Positions 54,809-64,000 of a stretch of 64,000 nucleotides of DNA are shown here, piece after piece. A program made the position numbers and the translations under genes. The notes below the pieces were generated by a model. It was not told the origin of the DNA, did not search any database, and saw only the letters and a program-made list of their open reading frames with translations. The stretch covers positions 1 to 64,000 of the forward strand of contig OMWV01000046.1 of assembly GCA_900314845.1 (NCBI GenBank), in the 5' to 3' direction. How positions within the stretch are numbered: position 1 is the first letter of the stretch; each line of letters starts with the position of its first letter. This DNA is from an uncultured Eubacteriales bacterium. GTDB lineage: Bacteria; Bacillota; Clostridia; Lachnospirales; Lachnospiraceae.

Positions 54809-55720
54809 TTATTTCTCCGTCTGTTTCTCTTCTCCGGATGAAGAAGAACCGCCGCTGCTCTGCTGCTTTTCCCCGGATCTGTTCAGATCGGATCTCAGGT
54901 CCTCTATCACCATGACTGTGGACAGGTGTTCAAAGTCAACGACAGGTGTGAGCTTGGCGTGGAAACTCAGATCCTTTTCATCCGTTGTGATCTCGCTGAT
55001 ATATCCGATCAGTATGCCGGGCAGATATTTATCACTGATATAGGAAGTGACAACTTCATCTCCCTCGACCACGGAAGTGTCGTCTGATATCATCTCTACA
55101 TTCAGGAGCCCCTTGTTGATCAGCTTTAAGTCTCCCTCAACGATACAGTTGTCATAATTTTTGCTGATCATGGCGCTCACGCTGCTTGTATCGTCTATGA
55201 TGCTGCGCACGACGGAAGAAGCAGGTCCGACCTTCGTAACGATCCCCACGAGACCGTCATCAGCGACAACATTCATATTGACTTTTATCCCGTCACTGCT
55301 GCCCTTGTTTATGGTGAAGCTGCTGTACCAGTTGCCAGGATCCTTGCCTATGATCCTTGCCCCGGTCATCTTGTAGCCGGGATATTTTTCAGAGAGACCG
55401 GTGAGTTTCAGAAGATCATCGTAATCAGCCAGATTCTGCTGCATGGAAGTGATCTGGGACTGAAGGTCATCTACCTTGGAACGCAGACTGTCATTCTCAG
55501 ATTCGAGCATAGCCTTGTCTTTTCTCTTCTCAGAGGCTGAGGAGGCAAGCCCTCCTATAGCGTTTATCCCGCTCTGCATAGGCCGCAGGATCAGGCTCAC
55601 TGCCCGGCCTCCGCCGCTGAAATTGTTCCCTGAGGCGCTTGCTGCTATCAGGGCGACACAGATGACAATCAGGACGATGAATACGATTCTTGGCCTTTTC
55701 CTATTGTTTCTGTTCATCAT
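54809..55720 (-). CDS. mreC: rod shape-determining protein MreC
   Basis: 303 residues. One membrane helix (about 10-28), a coiled coil (about 60-98), then the two-barrel extracellular domain with IGKDPGNWYSSFTINKGSSDGI near 123 and GLVGIVTKVGPASSVVRSI near 155. It activates PBP2. The last ~35 residues are Ser/Gly/Glu-rich. Confidence 0.94.
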   Translation of the reverse strand: MMNRNNRKRPRIVFIVLIVICVALIAASASGNNFSGGGRAVSLILRPMQSGINAIGGLASSASEKRKDKAMLESENDSLRSKVDDLQSQITSMQQNLADYDDLLKLTGLSEKYPGYKMTGARIIGKDPGNWYSSFTINKGSSDGIKVNMNVVADDGLVGIVTKVGPASSVVRSIIDDTSSVSAMISKNYDNCIVEGDLKLINKGLLNVEMISDDTSVVEGDEVVTSYISDKYLPGILIGYISEITTDEKDLSFHAKLTPVVDFEHLSTVMVIEDLRSDLNRSGEKQQSSGGSSSSGEEKQTEK

Positions 55721-55726
55721 ATACCT

Positions 55727-56749
55727 CTAATCGTATGTTGCGTCGCGCATGGAGAACAGAAGTTCTCTGTAGGCGGCTGGTTTCTGCATGATCCTGGCGA
55801 TTCCCCGGATCGCGCTGTCAGAAGGACTCTTGGAAAATGTTACCGGTATATGCAGGATGGATTCAAAAAGCTCAGGCAGCTTGGGGATCATGGACGTCCC
55901 GCCTGTAAAATAAATCCCGCCGCGCGTGATCGCGTCCGCCTGGGAAGGGGGAACTTTTCCGATCATGTTGTGGATCGTCTGGACTACATGGATAAAATAT
56001 GTCTTCATAGCCTCGAAGACTACAGTAACGGAGACATCCGCACTTGCCGGAAGCCCGGTGATCAGATCTCTGCCGTATATCCTGACGCTGCGCTTTGAAT
56101 CAGGGATGGCGTTGCCCAGCTCAAACTTCAGATACTCGGCCGTCTTCTCCCCTATGAGCAGATTGTTTTCATTTTTTACCGCGCGCAGGATCGTCTCGTT
56201 TATCGTCAGACCGCCTTCTTTGAGAAGGGTGCTGACCGCGATGCCGTTCATCATCATGATGGTGATCTCTGTGGAACCGGCCCCCATATCCACGGTCATG
56301 ACAGGATCCTGGCCGGTAAAAGGAAGATTCTCTCCAATGGCGACGGCAATAGGCCTCTCTACCAGAAAGACATTGTGGGTGTTGAAGGCGGAGTGCATGA
56401 TCAGGTTAAAGCAGGCCCGCTTTTCCACCTCGGTGATGTCTGTGGGAACGGCGATGTAAAAATGATTGTTCCGAAAGAAACCGGACACATTGCTGTTCTT
56501 GCGCAGCAGCATCTCCATGCCCTTGCCAAGAAGGTCGACGTCCGCAATGACACCGGACATGACAGGCCTTGAGATCTTTATATTCTTCGGCGTTCTCTCA
56601 TACATCTCATATGCCGCGTCGCCCGCCGCTATCACATTTTTTTTCTGAACGGCTATGAGGTTCTTCTCATTTACAATAAGACCCCGCCCGAGCTGACAGA
56701 TTCTCAGGTTCATGGTTCCGGGATCGAGTCCAAACTTTCTGCTGGCCAA
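55727..56749 (-). CDS. mreB: divergent MreB/Mbl-type actin homologue
   Basis: 340 residues, actin-like fold. Phosphate 1 motif is DPGTMNLRI (9-17) instead of the usual DLGTAN; phosphate 2 is VDMGAGSTEI near 158, and the adenosine motif IYFTGGTSMIP lies near 286. It forms filaments that guide side-wall synthesis. The departures suggest a second MreB-type protein or a fast-evolving one. The start is TTG with GGGGG about nine bases upstream. Confidence 0.9.
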   Translation of the reverse strand: MASRKFGLDPGTMNLRICQLGRGLIVNEKNLIAVQKKNVIAAGDAAYEMYERTPKNIKISRPVMSGVIADVDLLGKGMEMLLRKNSNVSGFFRNNHFYIAVPTDITEVEKRACFNLIMHSAFNTHNVFLVERPIAVAIGENLPFTGQDPVMTVDMGAGSTEITIMMMNGIAVSTLLKEGGLTINETILRAVKNENNLLIGEKTAEYLKFELGNAIPDSKRSVRIYGRDLITGLPASADVSVTVVFEAMKTYFIHVVQTIHNMIGKVPPSQADAITRGGIYFTGGTSMIPKLPELFESILHIPVTFSKSPSDSAIRGIARIMQKPAAYRELLFSMRDATYD

Positions 56750-56789
56750 AAAAGTGTCCCCCTATCGAAAGAGCCTGGCAGCGGACAGC

Positions 56790-57503
56790 TCAGATATAAC
56801 CGGCCTCCCGCAGGCTCAGATAATTCATATTTCCAATGATCAGATGATCAAAAAGTTCTATTCCCAGAAGTTTTCCCGCTTCACACACCCGCCGGGTAGA
56901 TTCTATGTCCTGCCGGCTGGGAGTCAGGCTTCCGCTGGGATGGTTGTGCACGAGGATAATGCTGACGGCGCCGCCCCTGAGAGCGCAGATGAAGATATCA
57001 CGCGGATCGATCAGGGATGCGTTTACTGTCCCGACAGTCAGGCGCTGTTCTCCTATGAGCGCCCCTCCCGTGTCTAGCATCATGATGTGGAGCTCTTCCT
57101 GAGTCAGCCCCCGCATGGAAGTCATATAATAGCTGGCTGCCTTTGACGGGCTTTCCAGGATCTGGCCCCGGCTGAAGGGGATGCGGGATATTCTTCCTGC
57201 CAGTTCGCAGACCGCTTCTATCTGGATGGCCTTGACCCGGCCTATCCCGCTGATCTTCTTCAGAGAATCGGCTCTGAGCCGGACAAGTCCCTCGAGCCCG
57301 GGATAGCGTTCATCTATATTCAGGAGGGCGTAGGCCGTGTCTATCGCCTTCCTGCCCTGGGCGCCTGAGCGGATGATTATCGCAAGAAGCTCAGCGTCCG
57401 ACAGGGCCCCGGCTCCGTACTTCTCCAGCCTCTCGTAGGGTCTCTCCTCTTTCGGGAGATCCTTCATGGTAAGTGCCTGTGTGTTCTTAATATTCTGCGG
57501 CAT
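56790..57503 (-). CDS. radC: RadC/YeeS family JAB1/MPN-domain protein
   Basis: 237 residues. A helix-hairpin-helix (KISGIGRVKAIQI near 92) precedes a JAMM metalloprotease-type domain with the full motif: VHNHPSGSLTPSRQDI near 187-202. The cellular role of RadC is not settled, in spite of its repair-related name. I start at ATG 57503, which has GGAG eight bases before; the longer frame to 57623 lacks a site. It lies just before mreB, a conserved arrangement. Confidence 0.92.
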   Translation of the reverse strand: MPQNIKNTQALTMKDLPKEERPYERLEKYGAGALSDAELLAIIIRSGAQGRKAIDTAYALLNIDERYPGLEGLVRLRADSLKKISGIGRVKAIQIEAVCELAGRISRIPFSRGQILESPSKAASYYMTSMRGLTQEELHIMMLDTGGALIGEQRLTVGTVNASLIDPRDIFICALRGGAVSIILVHNHPSGSLTPSRQDIESTRRVCEAGKLLGIELFDHLIIGNMNYLSLREAGYI

Positions 57504-57623
57504 ATTCTTTCTCCGTTTCCGGCAATGGAGCAGCTGAAAATGAAGAGTTCGAGGCCTGAAGATCAGGCCCCGGCCACACGTTAAAATGATTTTATCACAA
57601 AAGCCATGGATTGTATACCGCAA
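57504..57623 (-). promoter_or_regulatory. leader region of radC-mreBCD with a short perfect hairpin
   Basis: 120 bases between the Met-gamma-lyase-family gene and radC. GGCCTGA (57553-57559) pairs with TCAGGCC (57563-57569) around a 3-base loop, with no T run after it on the minus strand. A GATAAAAT-like -10 lies near 57590. It may hold the promoter of the rod-shape run. Confidence 0.4.
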
Positions 57624-58925
57624 CTATTGCAGGTCTTTGACGATCCCTGCGTCCACAAGAGACTGGAGGGATCTCATGATGCCGTAACGGCCGTGGTCCC
57701 AGGTGAGTCCGCCCTGGAAATAGGCTGCGTAAGGAGGCCTCAGAGGACCGTCAGCGCTCAGCTCGATGGATGAGCCTGATATAAAGGCGCCTGCCGCCAT
57801 GATGACATCACAGTCATAGCCCGGCATGGGCCAGGGTTCCGGTGTCAGGTAGCTGTCTACGGGGGCGGCAGCCTGGATCCCCTTGCAGAAGGCGATAAGA
57901 GCCTGAGGAGACTTAAGCAAAACGGCCTGGATGATATCATAGCGGGGCTCGCTCGCACTGGGCACAACGGTAAATCCGAGCCTTTCATAGATATTTGCCG
58001 CGTAGACGGCAGATTTCAGGGCACCGGCGCTTACCTGGGGAGCCAGGAAAAGGCCCTGGTAGAGCAGGCGGTTCTGGCCGAAGTTTGCCCCAACTTCCTT
58101 GCCCAGGCCCGGAGTGGTCAGGCGGCAGGCAGCATTTTCCACGCAATCTTTTGTGCCGGCTATATAGCCGCCGCTTGCGGCAAGACCACCGCCCGGATTC
58201 TTTATCAGGGAGCCGACGCACATGTCTGCTCCCACGTCAGACGGCTCTATTTCTTCTATAAATTCTCCATAACAGTTGTCCACCATGCAGATGACGTCAG
58301 GTTTTATATCCTTCACAAATGAGATCAGCCGGCCGATCTGTTCCACGGAAAATGTGGGCCGGGGCAGATAGCCCTTCGACCTCTGGATCGTGACAAGGCG
58401 TGTCCGGTCATTTATGGCATTTTTAATGGCATCGTAATCGAAACTGTAGTCCTCCTTCAGTTCCACCTGCCGGTAAGTGACGCCGTATTCTGCCAGGGAT
58501 CCTCTCTCCGGGCGGATGCCGATCACGCCCTGCAGGGTGTCGTAGGGAGCGCCCACAGGTGAGAGGAGCTCGTCTCCCGGCCTCAGATTTCCGGAAAGAG
58601 CGGTGGAGAGGGCGTGGGTCCCGCATGTGATCTGTGGTCTGACAAGGGCATCTTCTGTGTGGAAAACGTCCGCGTATACCTTTTCCAGGGTATCTCTTCC
58701 GTCGTCATTGTAGCCGTAGCCTGTGGATGTCATGAAATGAGACTCACTCACCCTGTTCTTCTGCATGGCAGACAGGATTTTCAGCTGATTATACTCTGCC
58801 GTGCTGTCTATATCCTTAAATCTTTCCGCCAAAGAATCTTCCACATCCGCGCAGAAGTCAAATACCTGGGAGCTGATGCCCATGGAAAGATACATTTCCT
58901 TTTTATCCGGTCTTATTGTGCTCAT
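57624..58925 (-). CDS. PLP-dependent protein of the methionine gamma-lyase-like family
   Basis: 433 residues (PF06838, formerly 'aluminium resistance protein'). PLP fold type I: RVSESHFMTSTGYGYNDDGRD near 58-78, VDNCYGEFIEEIEP near 228, and the PLP Lys in GSLIKNPGGGLA near 250. The substrate is not established. It overlaps miaA by four bases, a common pairing in Firmicutes, and may depend on it for expression. Confidence 0.88.
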   Translation of the reverse strand: MSTIRPDKKEMYLSMGISSQVFDFCADVEDSLAERFKDIDSTAEYNQLKILSAMQKNRVSESHFMTSTGYGYNDDGRDTLEKVYADVFHTEDALVRPQITCGTHALSTALSGNLRPGDELLSPVGAPYDTLQGVIGIRPERGSLAEYGVTYRQVELKEDYSFDYDAIKNAINDRTRLVTIQRSKGYLPRPTFSVEQIGRLISFVKDIKPDVICMVDNCYGEFIEEIEPSDVGADMCVGSLIKNPGGGLAASGGYIAGTKDCVENAACRLTTPGLGKEVGANFGQNRLLYQGLFLAPQVSAGALKSAVYAANIYERLGFTVVPSASEPRYDIIQAVLLKSPQALIAFCKGIQAAAPVDSYLTPEPWPMPGYDCDVIMAAGAFISGSSIELSADGPLRPPYAAYFQGGLTWDHGRYGIMRSLQSLVDAGIVKDLQ

Positions 58926-59905
58926 CTATATTCCTTTCTGTCAACTGTTTCTATGATATTCTTCTCTTTGAGGATCCGGCACATCCTGTCCAGGATCTCC
59001 TGCTGACCGCTGTACTGATCCAGATCGATCCACTCGATGTCCTTCTCCCGCCTGAACCATGTCAGCTGTCTTTTTGCGAAATGTCTTGTGTCGGTCTTTA
59101 TCCGGCAGACAGCCTCCTGAAGCGTGATCCTGCCGTCTAAATACTCCAGCATTTCCTTGTATCCTATGCCCTGCATGGACACAAGGCCGGGTCCGTACCC
59201 AGCCTCCTTCAGGCGCCGGACTTCTTCTTCCAGGCCGTCAGCCATCATGGCGTCCACTCTCTCTTCTATCCGCCGGTAGAGCTCGTCCCTTTTCATGGTC
59301 AGGACAAAATAGGCGTAATTGTAGGGGGAAGGGCGCAGGGACTCCACTTTGTTGTGCTCGGATATCCTTTGCCCGGTCTGCCGGTAAAATTCCAGGGCTC
59401 TTATGACTCTCTTTACATTATTTTCATGGATCTGGCGGGCTGACTCGGGATCGCGCTCCTGCAAAAGCCTGTGAAGTCTTGCCGGTCCGTCTGTCTCTTT
59501 CGAAATCTCCCAGAGCTTATCCCGGTAGGCTTCATCTGTCTGCACAGGGGTGAAACGGATATCCCGCAGAAGGGCCTGGATGTAAAATCCTGTTCCCCCG
59601 GCGGCGATCGGTATGCGGCCTCTTTCCAGGATGCCGGCGGCAGCCCTGTCCGCTTTTTCCTTAAAGAGGACGACATTGTAAGGCTCATCCGGCTCAAGCT
59701 CATCTATCAGATGATGGGGGATGCCCTGCATTTCCTCTGCCGTCGTCTTTGCTGTTCCGATATCCATGCCCTTGTAGATCTGCATAGAGTCGGCGCTTAT
59801 CACTTCCCCGCCTATGCGCCGGGCAAGGGAGACAGCCAGGGCGCTTTTCCCCGATGCGGTCGGTCCGCCTATGATAATGAGAGGTTTTTTCTTTTCTTCG
59901 CTCAT
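58922..59905 (-). CDS. miaA: tRNA dimethylallyltransferase
   Basis: 327 residues. It adds the isopentenyl group to A37 of tRNAs that read UNN codons. P-loop GGPTASGKSALA at 13-24, then SADSMQIYKGMDIGTAK near 38 and the catalytic DELEPDEPYN near 70. It starts at the mutL stop (TAATG overlap), so expression is coupled to mismatch-repair genes. Normal length. Confidence 0.96.
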   Translation of the reverse strand: MSEEKKKPLIIIGGPTASGKSALAVSLARRIGGEVISADSMQIYKGMDIGTAKTTAEEMQGIPHHLIDELEPDEPYNVVLFKEKADRAAAGILERGRIPIAAGGTGFYIQALLRDIRFTPVQTDEAYRDKLWEISKETDGPARLHRLLQERDPESARQIHENNVKRVIRALEFYRQTGQRISEHNKVESLRPSPYNYAYFVLTMKRDELYRRIEERVDAMMADGLEEEVRRLKEAGYGPGLVSMQGIGYKEMLEYLDGRITLQEAVCRIKTDTRHFAKRQLTWFRREKDIEWIDLDQYSGQQEILDRMCRILKEKNIIETVDRKEYR

Positions 59906-61827
59906 TAGTCCTGAATCCTCTTAAAGCGTTTGTCCAGTTCGTATCTGGAAAATGAGATGATCGTCGGCCTTCCGTGGGGGCAGTTATAGGGATCCTCGCA
60001 CTCGGTCAGCTGGTCTATGAGGGCCAGGGCTTCCTGGGGTGATATCCTGCTGTTTCCCTTGACAGCTGCCTTGCAGGCCATGGAGGCTATGCGCCATGTC
60101 ATGGCACTGCCCTCTATATTGCCGCTCTCCTGCGTGAGATTGTCAAGGATCTCTATGAAGAGGTCTTTTGCGTTCATGCCGAACAGATAGACAGGCACCC
60201 CGTATATGGCGTACTGGTCTCCCCCGAAGGGTTCTATCTCGAAACAGAGTTCTTGAAAGTAGTCTTTGTATTTTTCCGCCAGAGCCTGTTCTATAGGCGT
60301 CAGAGTGATGACGGCGGGGGGCGCCAGCTGCTGGACGGCCAGGGTATTTTTCTGAAAATCCCTGCGGATCTTCTCGAATAAGACCTTTTCGTGGGCGGCA
60401 TGCTGGTCCATGACATAGAGTTTCCCGTCAAATTCTATCATCCAGTATGTGCCAAAGACCTGGCCGATCAGGCGGTAGAGGCCTCTGGAGCTTTTATCCA
60501 GGAGTTTTCTCTTTCCCGGCGGGGCTGCCGGCTCCTCTTTTTTCTCCTGAGGAGCGGGGACTGTCAGCCTCTCCTGGCTGAAGTTCTCCCTCCAGGGGTG
60601 TTTTTCTTCTCTTATCTGAGAGCCTTCCCTCTTAAGATCTTTCTTTTCAGGGCTTTCCTGGTATGAGCAGGTCTGGGCTCCCTGGCGTGATGCCGGCTTT
60701 TTGCCGGAAAAGGCAGGGGGCTCGCTCCTGCCCTTGCCCATCATGGCCAGCCTTTTCAGCTCGAAGGGTTCCGGAGAAGGAACATTTTCCGCTTTTTTGG
60801 GACTGCCTTCCCTGCTCATGGAGGCAGCAGGAGTCAGCTCCCTCCCCTGCAGGATGCCGCGCACGGTTTCAAAGACCTGGCTGTAGACAGCTTCGTTCTC
60901 ATCAAACTTTATCTCCATTTTCCGGGGGTGGACATTGACGTCCGTCAGCTCGGGTTCCATCTGGATGTGGAGGGCAGTAAAGGGGAATCTGTGGATCATG
61001 ACAAATGTTTTGTAAGCGTCCTCTATTGCCTTTGTTATAACGGCACTCTTTATATAGCGGCCGTTTATGAAATAATTCTCCCAGCTTCTGTTCCCTCGGG
61101 AGAGAATGGGTTTTCCGATATATCCGCTTATCCTCATCAGAGGGGTCTGCCGCTCAGCCTCCAGCAGGTGGAGGCTGACATCTCTGCCGTATATCTGGTA
61201 AATGATATCGCGCAGTTTGCTGTTGCCGGATGTGTGAAGCCTTGTCTGGCCATTAGATATCAATTTAAAGGAAATATCCGGCCGGGACAGGGCAAGCCGG
61301 CCGACAAGGTCAGCGCAGCCGGAGCCTTCCGCAGCCGGGGACTTGAGGAATTTTTTCCTGGCCGGCGTATTGAAAAAGAGATTGCGGACGATGATCGTTG
61401 TGCCCTCCGGACAGCCGACATCTTCCAGCAGATGTTTTACCCCGCCCTCTGCCAGATATCTGACACCGACGATATCAAGCCGGGTCTTGCTGATCAGTTC
61501 TATCTGGCTGACTGCCGCTATGCTGGAGAGAGCTTCTCCGCGAAAGCCCAGACTGCCCACGGTGACAAGGTCCATGGCATTTTTTATCTTGCTCGTGGCG
61601 TGCCTTTTGAAAGCATCCTCTATATCGTCCCGGTCTATCCCGCTTCCGTTGTCTGTGACCCGGATCATATCGATTCCGCCTCCGGCTATCTCGACTGTTA
61701 CAGCCGTGGCATGGGCATCTATGGCGTTCTCCACAAGCTCTTTGACAACGGAGGCCGGTCTTTCTACAACTTCACCGGCAGCGATCGCGTTTATCGTCGC
61801 TGAATCCAGAAGATTTATATTCTTCAA
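59905..61827 (-). CDS. mutL: DNA mismatch repair protein MutL
   Basis: 640 residues. N-terminal GHKL ATPase: VVKELVENAIDA near 27-38, DNGSGI near 59 and GFRGEALSSI near 94. The C-terminal dimerisation domain near 475 has the DQHAAHEKVLFE endonuclease motif, so this MutL can nick DNA, as expected in bacteria without MutH. A Lys/Glu/Pro-rich linker joins the two. It follows mutS by 18 bases. Confidence 0.97.
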   Translation of the reverse strand: MKNINLLDSATINAIAAGEVVERPASVVKELVENAIDAHATAVTVEIAGGGIDMIRVTDNGSGIDRDDIEDAFKRHATSKIKNAMDLVTVGSLGFRGEALSSIAAVSQIELISKTRLDIVGVRYLAEGGVKHLLEDVGCPEGTTIIVRNLFFNTPARKKFLKSPAAEGSGCADLVGRLALSRPDISFKLISNGQTRLHTSGNSKLRDIIYQIYGRDVSLHLLEAERQTPLMRISGYIGKPILSRGNRSWENYFINGRYIKSAVITKAIEDAYKTFVMIHRFPFTALHIQMEPELTDVNVHPRKMEIKFDENEAVYSQVFETVRGILQGRELTPAASMSREGSPKKAENVPSPEPFELKRLAMMGKGRSEPPAFSGKKPASRQGAQTCSYQESPEKKDLKREGSQIREEKHPWRENFSQERLTVPAPQEKKEEPAAPPGKRKLLDKSSRGLYRLIGQVFGTYWMIEFDGKLYVMDQHAAHEKVLFEKIRRDFQKNTLAVQQLAPPAVITLTPIEQALAEKYKDYFQELCFEIEPFGGDQYAIYGVPVYLFGMNAKDLFIEILDNLTQESGNIEGSAMTWRIASMACKAAVKGNSRISPQEALALIDQLTECEDPYNCPHGRPTIISFSRYELDKRFKRIQD

Positions 61828-61845
61828 TTAAATCACCTGATCCCT

Positions 61846-64000
61846 TTACTTTTTTACTTCCCTCTGCAGGCGGTCCAGCTCATTTAAGGCCTGGAGGGGC
61901 GTCATATTCGAGAGGTCGAGTCCGGCGATCTCCTTAAGGACCGGATGGGTCTCGGGCATAAAGTCAAACATGTTCATCTGCCTCTGCGTCTTCTCTTCGG
62001 TCAGAGCCTGACTGCCGGCTTTTGCCTTTCCCTTTCTGGCATTTCCTGCTGCCTCTATATCGCGCACGGACTTTGTGATATCCTTTTCCAGCAGCTGGTC
62101 TACGATCTCCTTAGCCCGGTCTATGACGAGTTCAGGGACTCCGGCAAGCCGGGCTACTTGGATGCCATAGCTCTTATCGGCTCCGCCGGGGATGATCTTT
62201 CGCAGAAAAATGATGTCATCGCCCTGCTCTCTTACGGCGATGCAGTAATTGTTTACGCTGTCCAGCTTCCCTTCCAGCTCTGTGAGCTCATGATAGTGGG
62301 TGGCAAAGAGGGTTTTGGCCCCCAAGAGCTTTTGGTCAGCGATATATTCCACGACGGCCCAGGCGATGGACAGGCCGTCGAATGTGCTCGTTCCCCTGCC
62401 GATCTCATCCAGGATGAGGAGGCTTTTTGACGTGGCATTTCTCAGGATATTGGCCACCTCTGTCATCTCAACCATAAATGTTGACTGACCGCTGGCCAGG
62501 TCATCCGAGGCCCCGACTCTTGTGAATATCCTGTCAACGATCCCGATATCCGCCCTGGCGGCGGGCACAAAGCTTCCGATCTGGGCCATGAGCACGATGA
62601 GGGCGCTCTGGCGCATATAGGTCGATTTCCCGGCCATGTTGGGGCCGGTGATGATGGAGATCCTGTGATTTTTATTGTCAAGATATGTGTCATTTTCAAT
62701 GAACATCTGATTCAGGTTCATGCGTTCTATGACCGGATGGCGGCCCCCCTGGATATCTATGACTCCCCTGGTATTGATCTGGGGCCTCACATAGGAATTC
62801 TCCTGGGCGACGTGGGCCAGGGAGCAGATGACATCGAGTGCGGCAATGGACCTGGCGCTTTTCTGGATCCGCAGCATCTGAGCGGATATCTGATCTCTTA
62901 CCTGACAGAAGAGGTCGTATTCCAGGGAGGACAGCTTATCCTCCGCTCCCAGGATCATATCTTCCAGTTCCTTAAGCTCGGGTGTGATATAGCGCTCGGC
63001 ATTTGCCAGGGTCTGCTTGCGCGTCCAGTCGGCGGGAACCTTGTCCTTGAAGGAATTTGTCACCTCCAGATAATAGCCGAAGACCTTGTTGTAGCGGATC
63101 CTCAGGTTCTTGATCCCTGTTGCCTCGCGCTCCTTTGTCTCCAGGTCGGCCAGCCACTGTTTTCCGTTTGTCTGAGCCCCACGCAGCCTGTCGACGTCTT
63201 CGTTAAAGCCTTCCTTTATGATGCCTCCCTCCCGGATGGTCAGGGGTGGGTCATCTATGACAGATCTTTCTATCAGGCCGCACAGGTCCTCCAGAGGATC
63301 CATATCGCTGCAGATCTCCTGCAGGCCGGCGCTCTTAAAATTCTGGATGAGGGTCAGGATGGGCGGGAGCATGGAGATGGATGTCTTAAAGGCAATCAGG
63401 TCTCTGGGGTTGGCTGTATGATAGCTGATCTTTGTGACAAGCCGCTCCATATCGTAGATGGCGCTCATATACTCCCGCAGTTCCTCCCGGGTGATCATAT
63501 CCGAATAAAGTTCCTGGACAGCGTTCTGGCGTTTTATGATGCGCTTTTTCTCGATCAGAGGCTGTTCCAGCCAGCTTCTGAGCATGCGGGCGCCCATGGC
63601 TGTTTTTGTTTTATCCAGTACCCAGAGCAGGGTTCCTTTTTTCTGTTTTTCCCTCAGGGTCTGCGTCAGTTCCAGATTCCTCCTGGTGGCTATGTCCAGG
63701 ATCATATAGCCGCCGCTGTGGTAGGGGACGATCTTTGTCAGGTTGGACAGACTGTTTTTCTGGGTCTCATACAGATAGAGAAGAAGAGCCCCGCAGGCAG
63801 TCTGGGAGGTGGGAAATGAGCTCAGCCCCAGGCCTTCCAGGCTTTTTACGTGAAAATGCTCTTTCATCCGCTGGGAGCTGATCTCCTCGTCCATATACCA
63901 GCTCTCCAGCTGTGTGACCATAAGATTCAGCCTTTCCCTGAAATCGGTCAGATCGGCTCCGCTCATGACAAATGCATCGTTTACAAGGAGCTCTGAGGGA
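61846..64000 (-). CDS. mutS: DNA mismatch repair protein MutS, 5' end beyond the window
   Basis: 717 residues visible; the frame stays open to the right edge, so the ATG at 63966 is internal and not the start. Visible are the connector and lever/clamp domains and the ATPase with Walker A ITGPNMAGKST, Walker B LLILDEIGRGTST and the FATHYHELTEL segment, then the helix-turn-helix dimer region. The N-terminal mismatch-binding domain (Phe-x-Glu) lies outside. It recognises mispairs and recruits MutL, encoded downstream. Confidence 0.96.
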   Translation of the reverse strand, partial: PSELLVNDAFVMSGADLTDFRERLNLMVTQLESWYMDEEISSQRMKEHFHVKSLEGLGLSSFPTSQTACGALLLYLYETQKNSLSNLTKIVPYHSGGYMILDIATRRNLELTQTLREKQKKGTLLWVLDKTKTAMGARMLRSWLEQPLIEKKRIIKRQNAVQELYSDMITREELREYMSAIYDMERLVTKISYHTANPRDLIAFKTSISMLPPILTLIQNFKSAGLQEICSDMDPLEDLCGLIERSVIDDPPLTIREGGIIKEGFNEDVDRLRGAQTNGKQWLADLETKEREATGIKNLRIRYNKVFGYYLEVTNSFKDKVPADWTRKQTLANAERYITPELKELEDMILGAEDKLSSLEYDLFCQVRDQISAQMLRIQKSARSIAALDVICSLAHVAQENSYVRPQINTRGVIDIQGGRHPVIERMNLNQMFIENDTYLDNKNHRISIITGPNMAGKSTYMRQSALIVLMAQIGSFVPAARADIGIVDRIFTRVGASDDLASGQSTFMVEMTEVANILRNATSKSLLILDEIGRGTSTFDGLSIAWAVVEYIADQKLLGAKTLFATHYHELTELEGKLDSVNNYCIAVREQGDDIIFLRKIIPGGADKSYGIQVARLAGVPELVIDRAKEIVDQLLEKDITKSVRDIEAAGNARKGKAKAGSQALTEEKTQRQMNMFDFMPETHPVLKEIAGLDLSNMTPLQALNELDRLQREVKK

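Noticed and set aside
63966-63966. ATG at 63966 as the mutS start
   Set aside because: The reading frame is open to the window edge and the protein would lack the N-terminal mismatch-binding domain.

Overview
The window looks like chromosomal DNA of a Firmicute of class Clostridia, most like the Lachnospiraceae. It is about half G+C by eye and genes mostly start from strong GGAGG-type ribosome sites. Three of the four tRNA genes carry no encoded CCA. DivIVA, SepF, DHOD type 1B with PyrK, a full selenocysteine set and the predicted ABC-class ATPase family PF09818 all fit that group. No transposon, prophage or CRISPR array was seen. The family assignments come from reading motifs, not from database searches.

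Layout, left to right. 1-290: 3' end of a 23S rRNA gene, tRNA-Trp and a terminator, with no 5S gene between. 504-2318: a stand-alone DnaK. 2527-10030: an F-type ATP synthase operon with a rebuilt peripheral stalk. There is no ordinary delta gene. Delta C-terminal-like domains occur twice at the end of a second b-like subunit and once as a 74-residue extension on the N-terminus of alpha. 10052-18329: aroD, tRNA-Gly, pyrF-pyrK-pyrD, an AGCS transporter on the other strand, a nucleosidase/SPL-like radical SAM pair, and pyrE. 18384-26596: an M29 aminopeptidase, purE-purF-purM-purN-purD and an AlaX-type editing protein. 26671-27798: the primary sigma factor. 27851-32647: a five-gene run encoding an LRR protein, a VWA/metallopeptidase-fold protein, a MoxR-like AAA+ ATPase and two small proteins of unknown function.

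32644-37264 is a selenocysteine locus: selC (tRNA-Sec), selD, selA and selB. selD itself has an in-frame TGA at codon 17 followed by a hairpin of the SECIS type, so its true start is 61 codons upstream of the first TGA-free start. 37363-40123 holds a small unknown protein, a PF09818 ATPase and a zinc-ribbon protein on the minus strand. 40334-41991 holds tRNA-Pro(AGG) and a XerS-like tyrosine recombinase with a 32-bp palindrome in its promoter.

From 41992 to the end every gene is on the minus strand. Read in the direction of transcription, the run is mutS (cut by the window edge), mutL, miaA, a Met-gamma-lyase-family protein, radC, mreB, mreC, mreD, a large PBP2, rodA, mgsA, a D,D-carboxypeptidase, a P-loop protein, an HlyD-like protein, yggS, sepF, divIVA, aroB, lspA and rluD: mismatch repair, then rod shape, wall growth and division. 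The plus and minus halves meet at 41991/41992, where the two stop codons sit in the loop of a shared hairpin.

The points most worth a second look are the redistributed delta domains in the ATP synthase, the XerS-like gene with its palindrome at the strand switch, the LRR/VWA/MoxR operon, the nucleosidase/radical SAM pair and the selenoprotein SelD.
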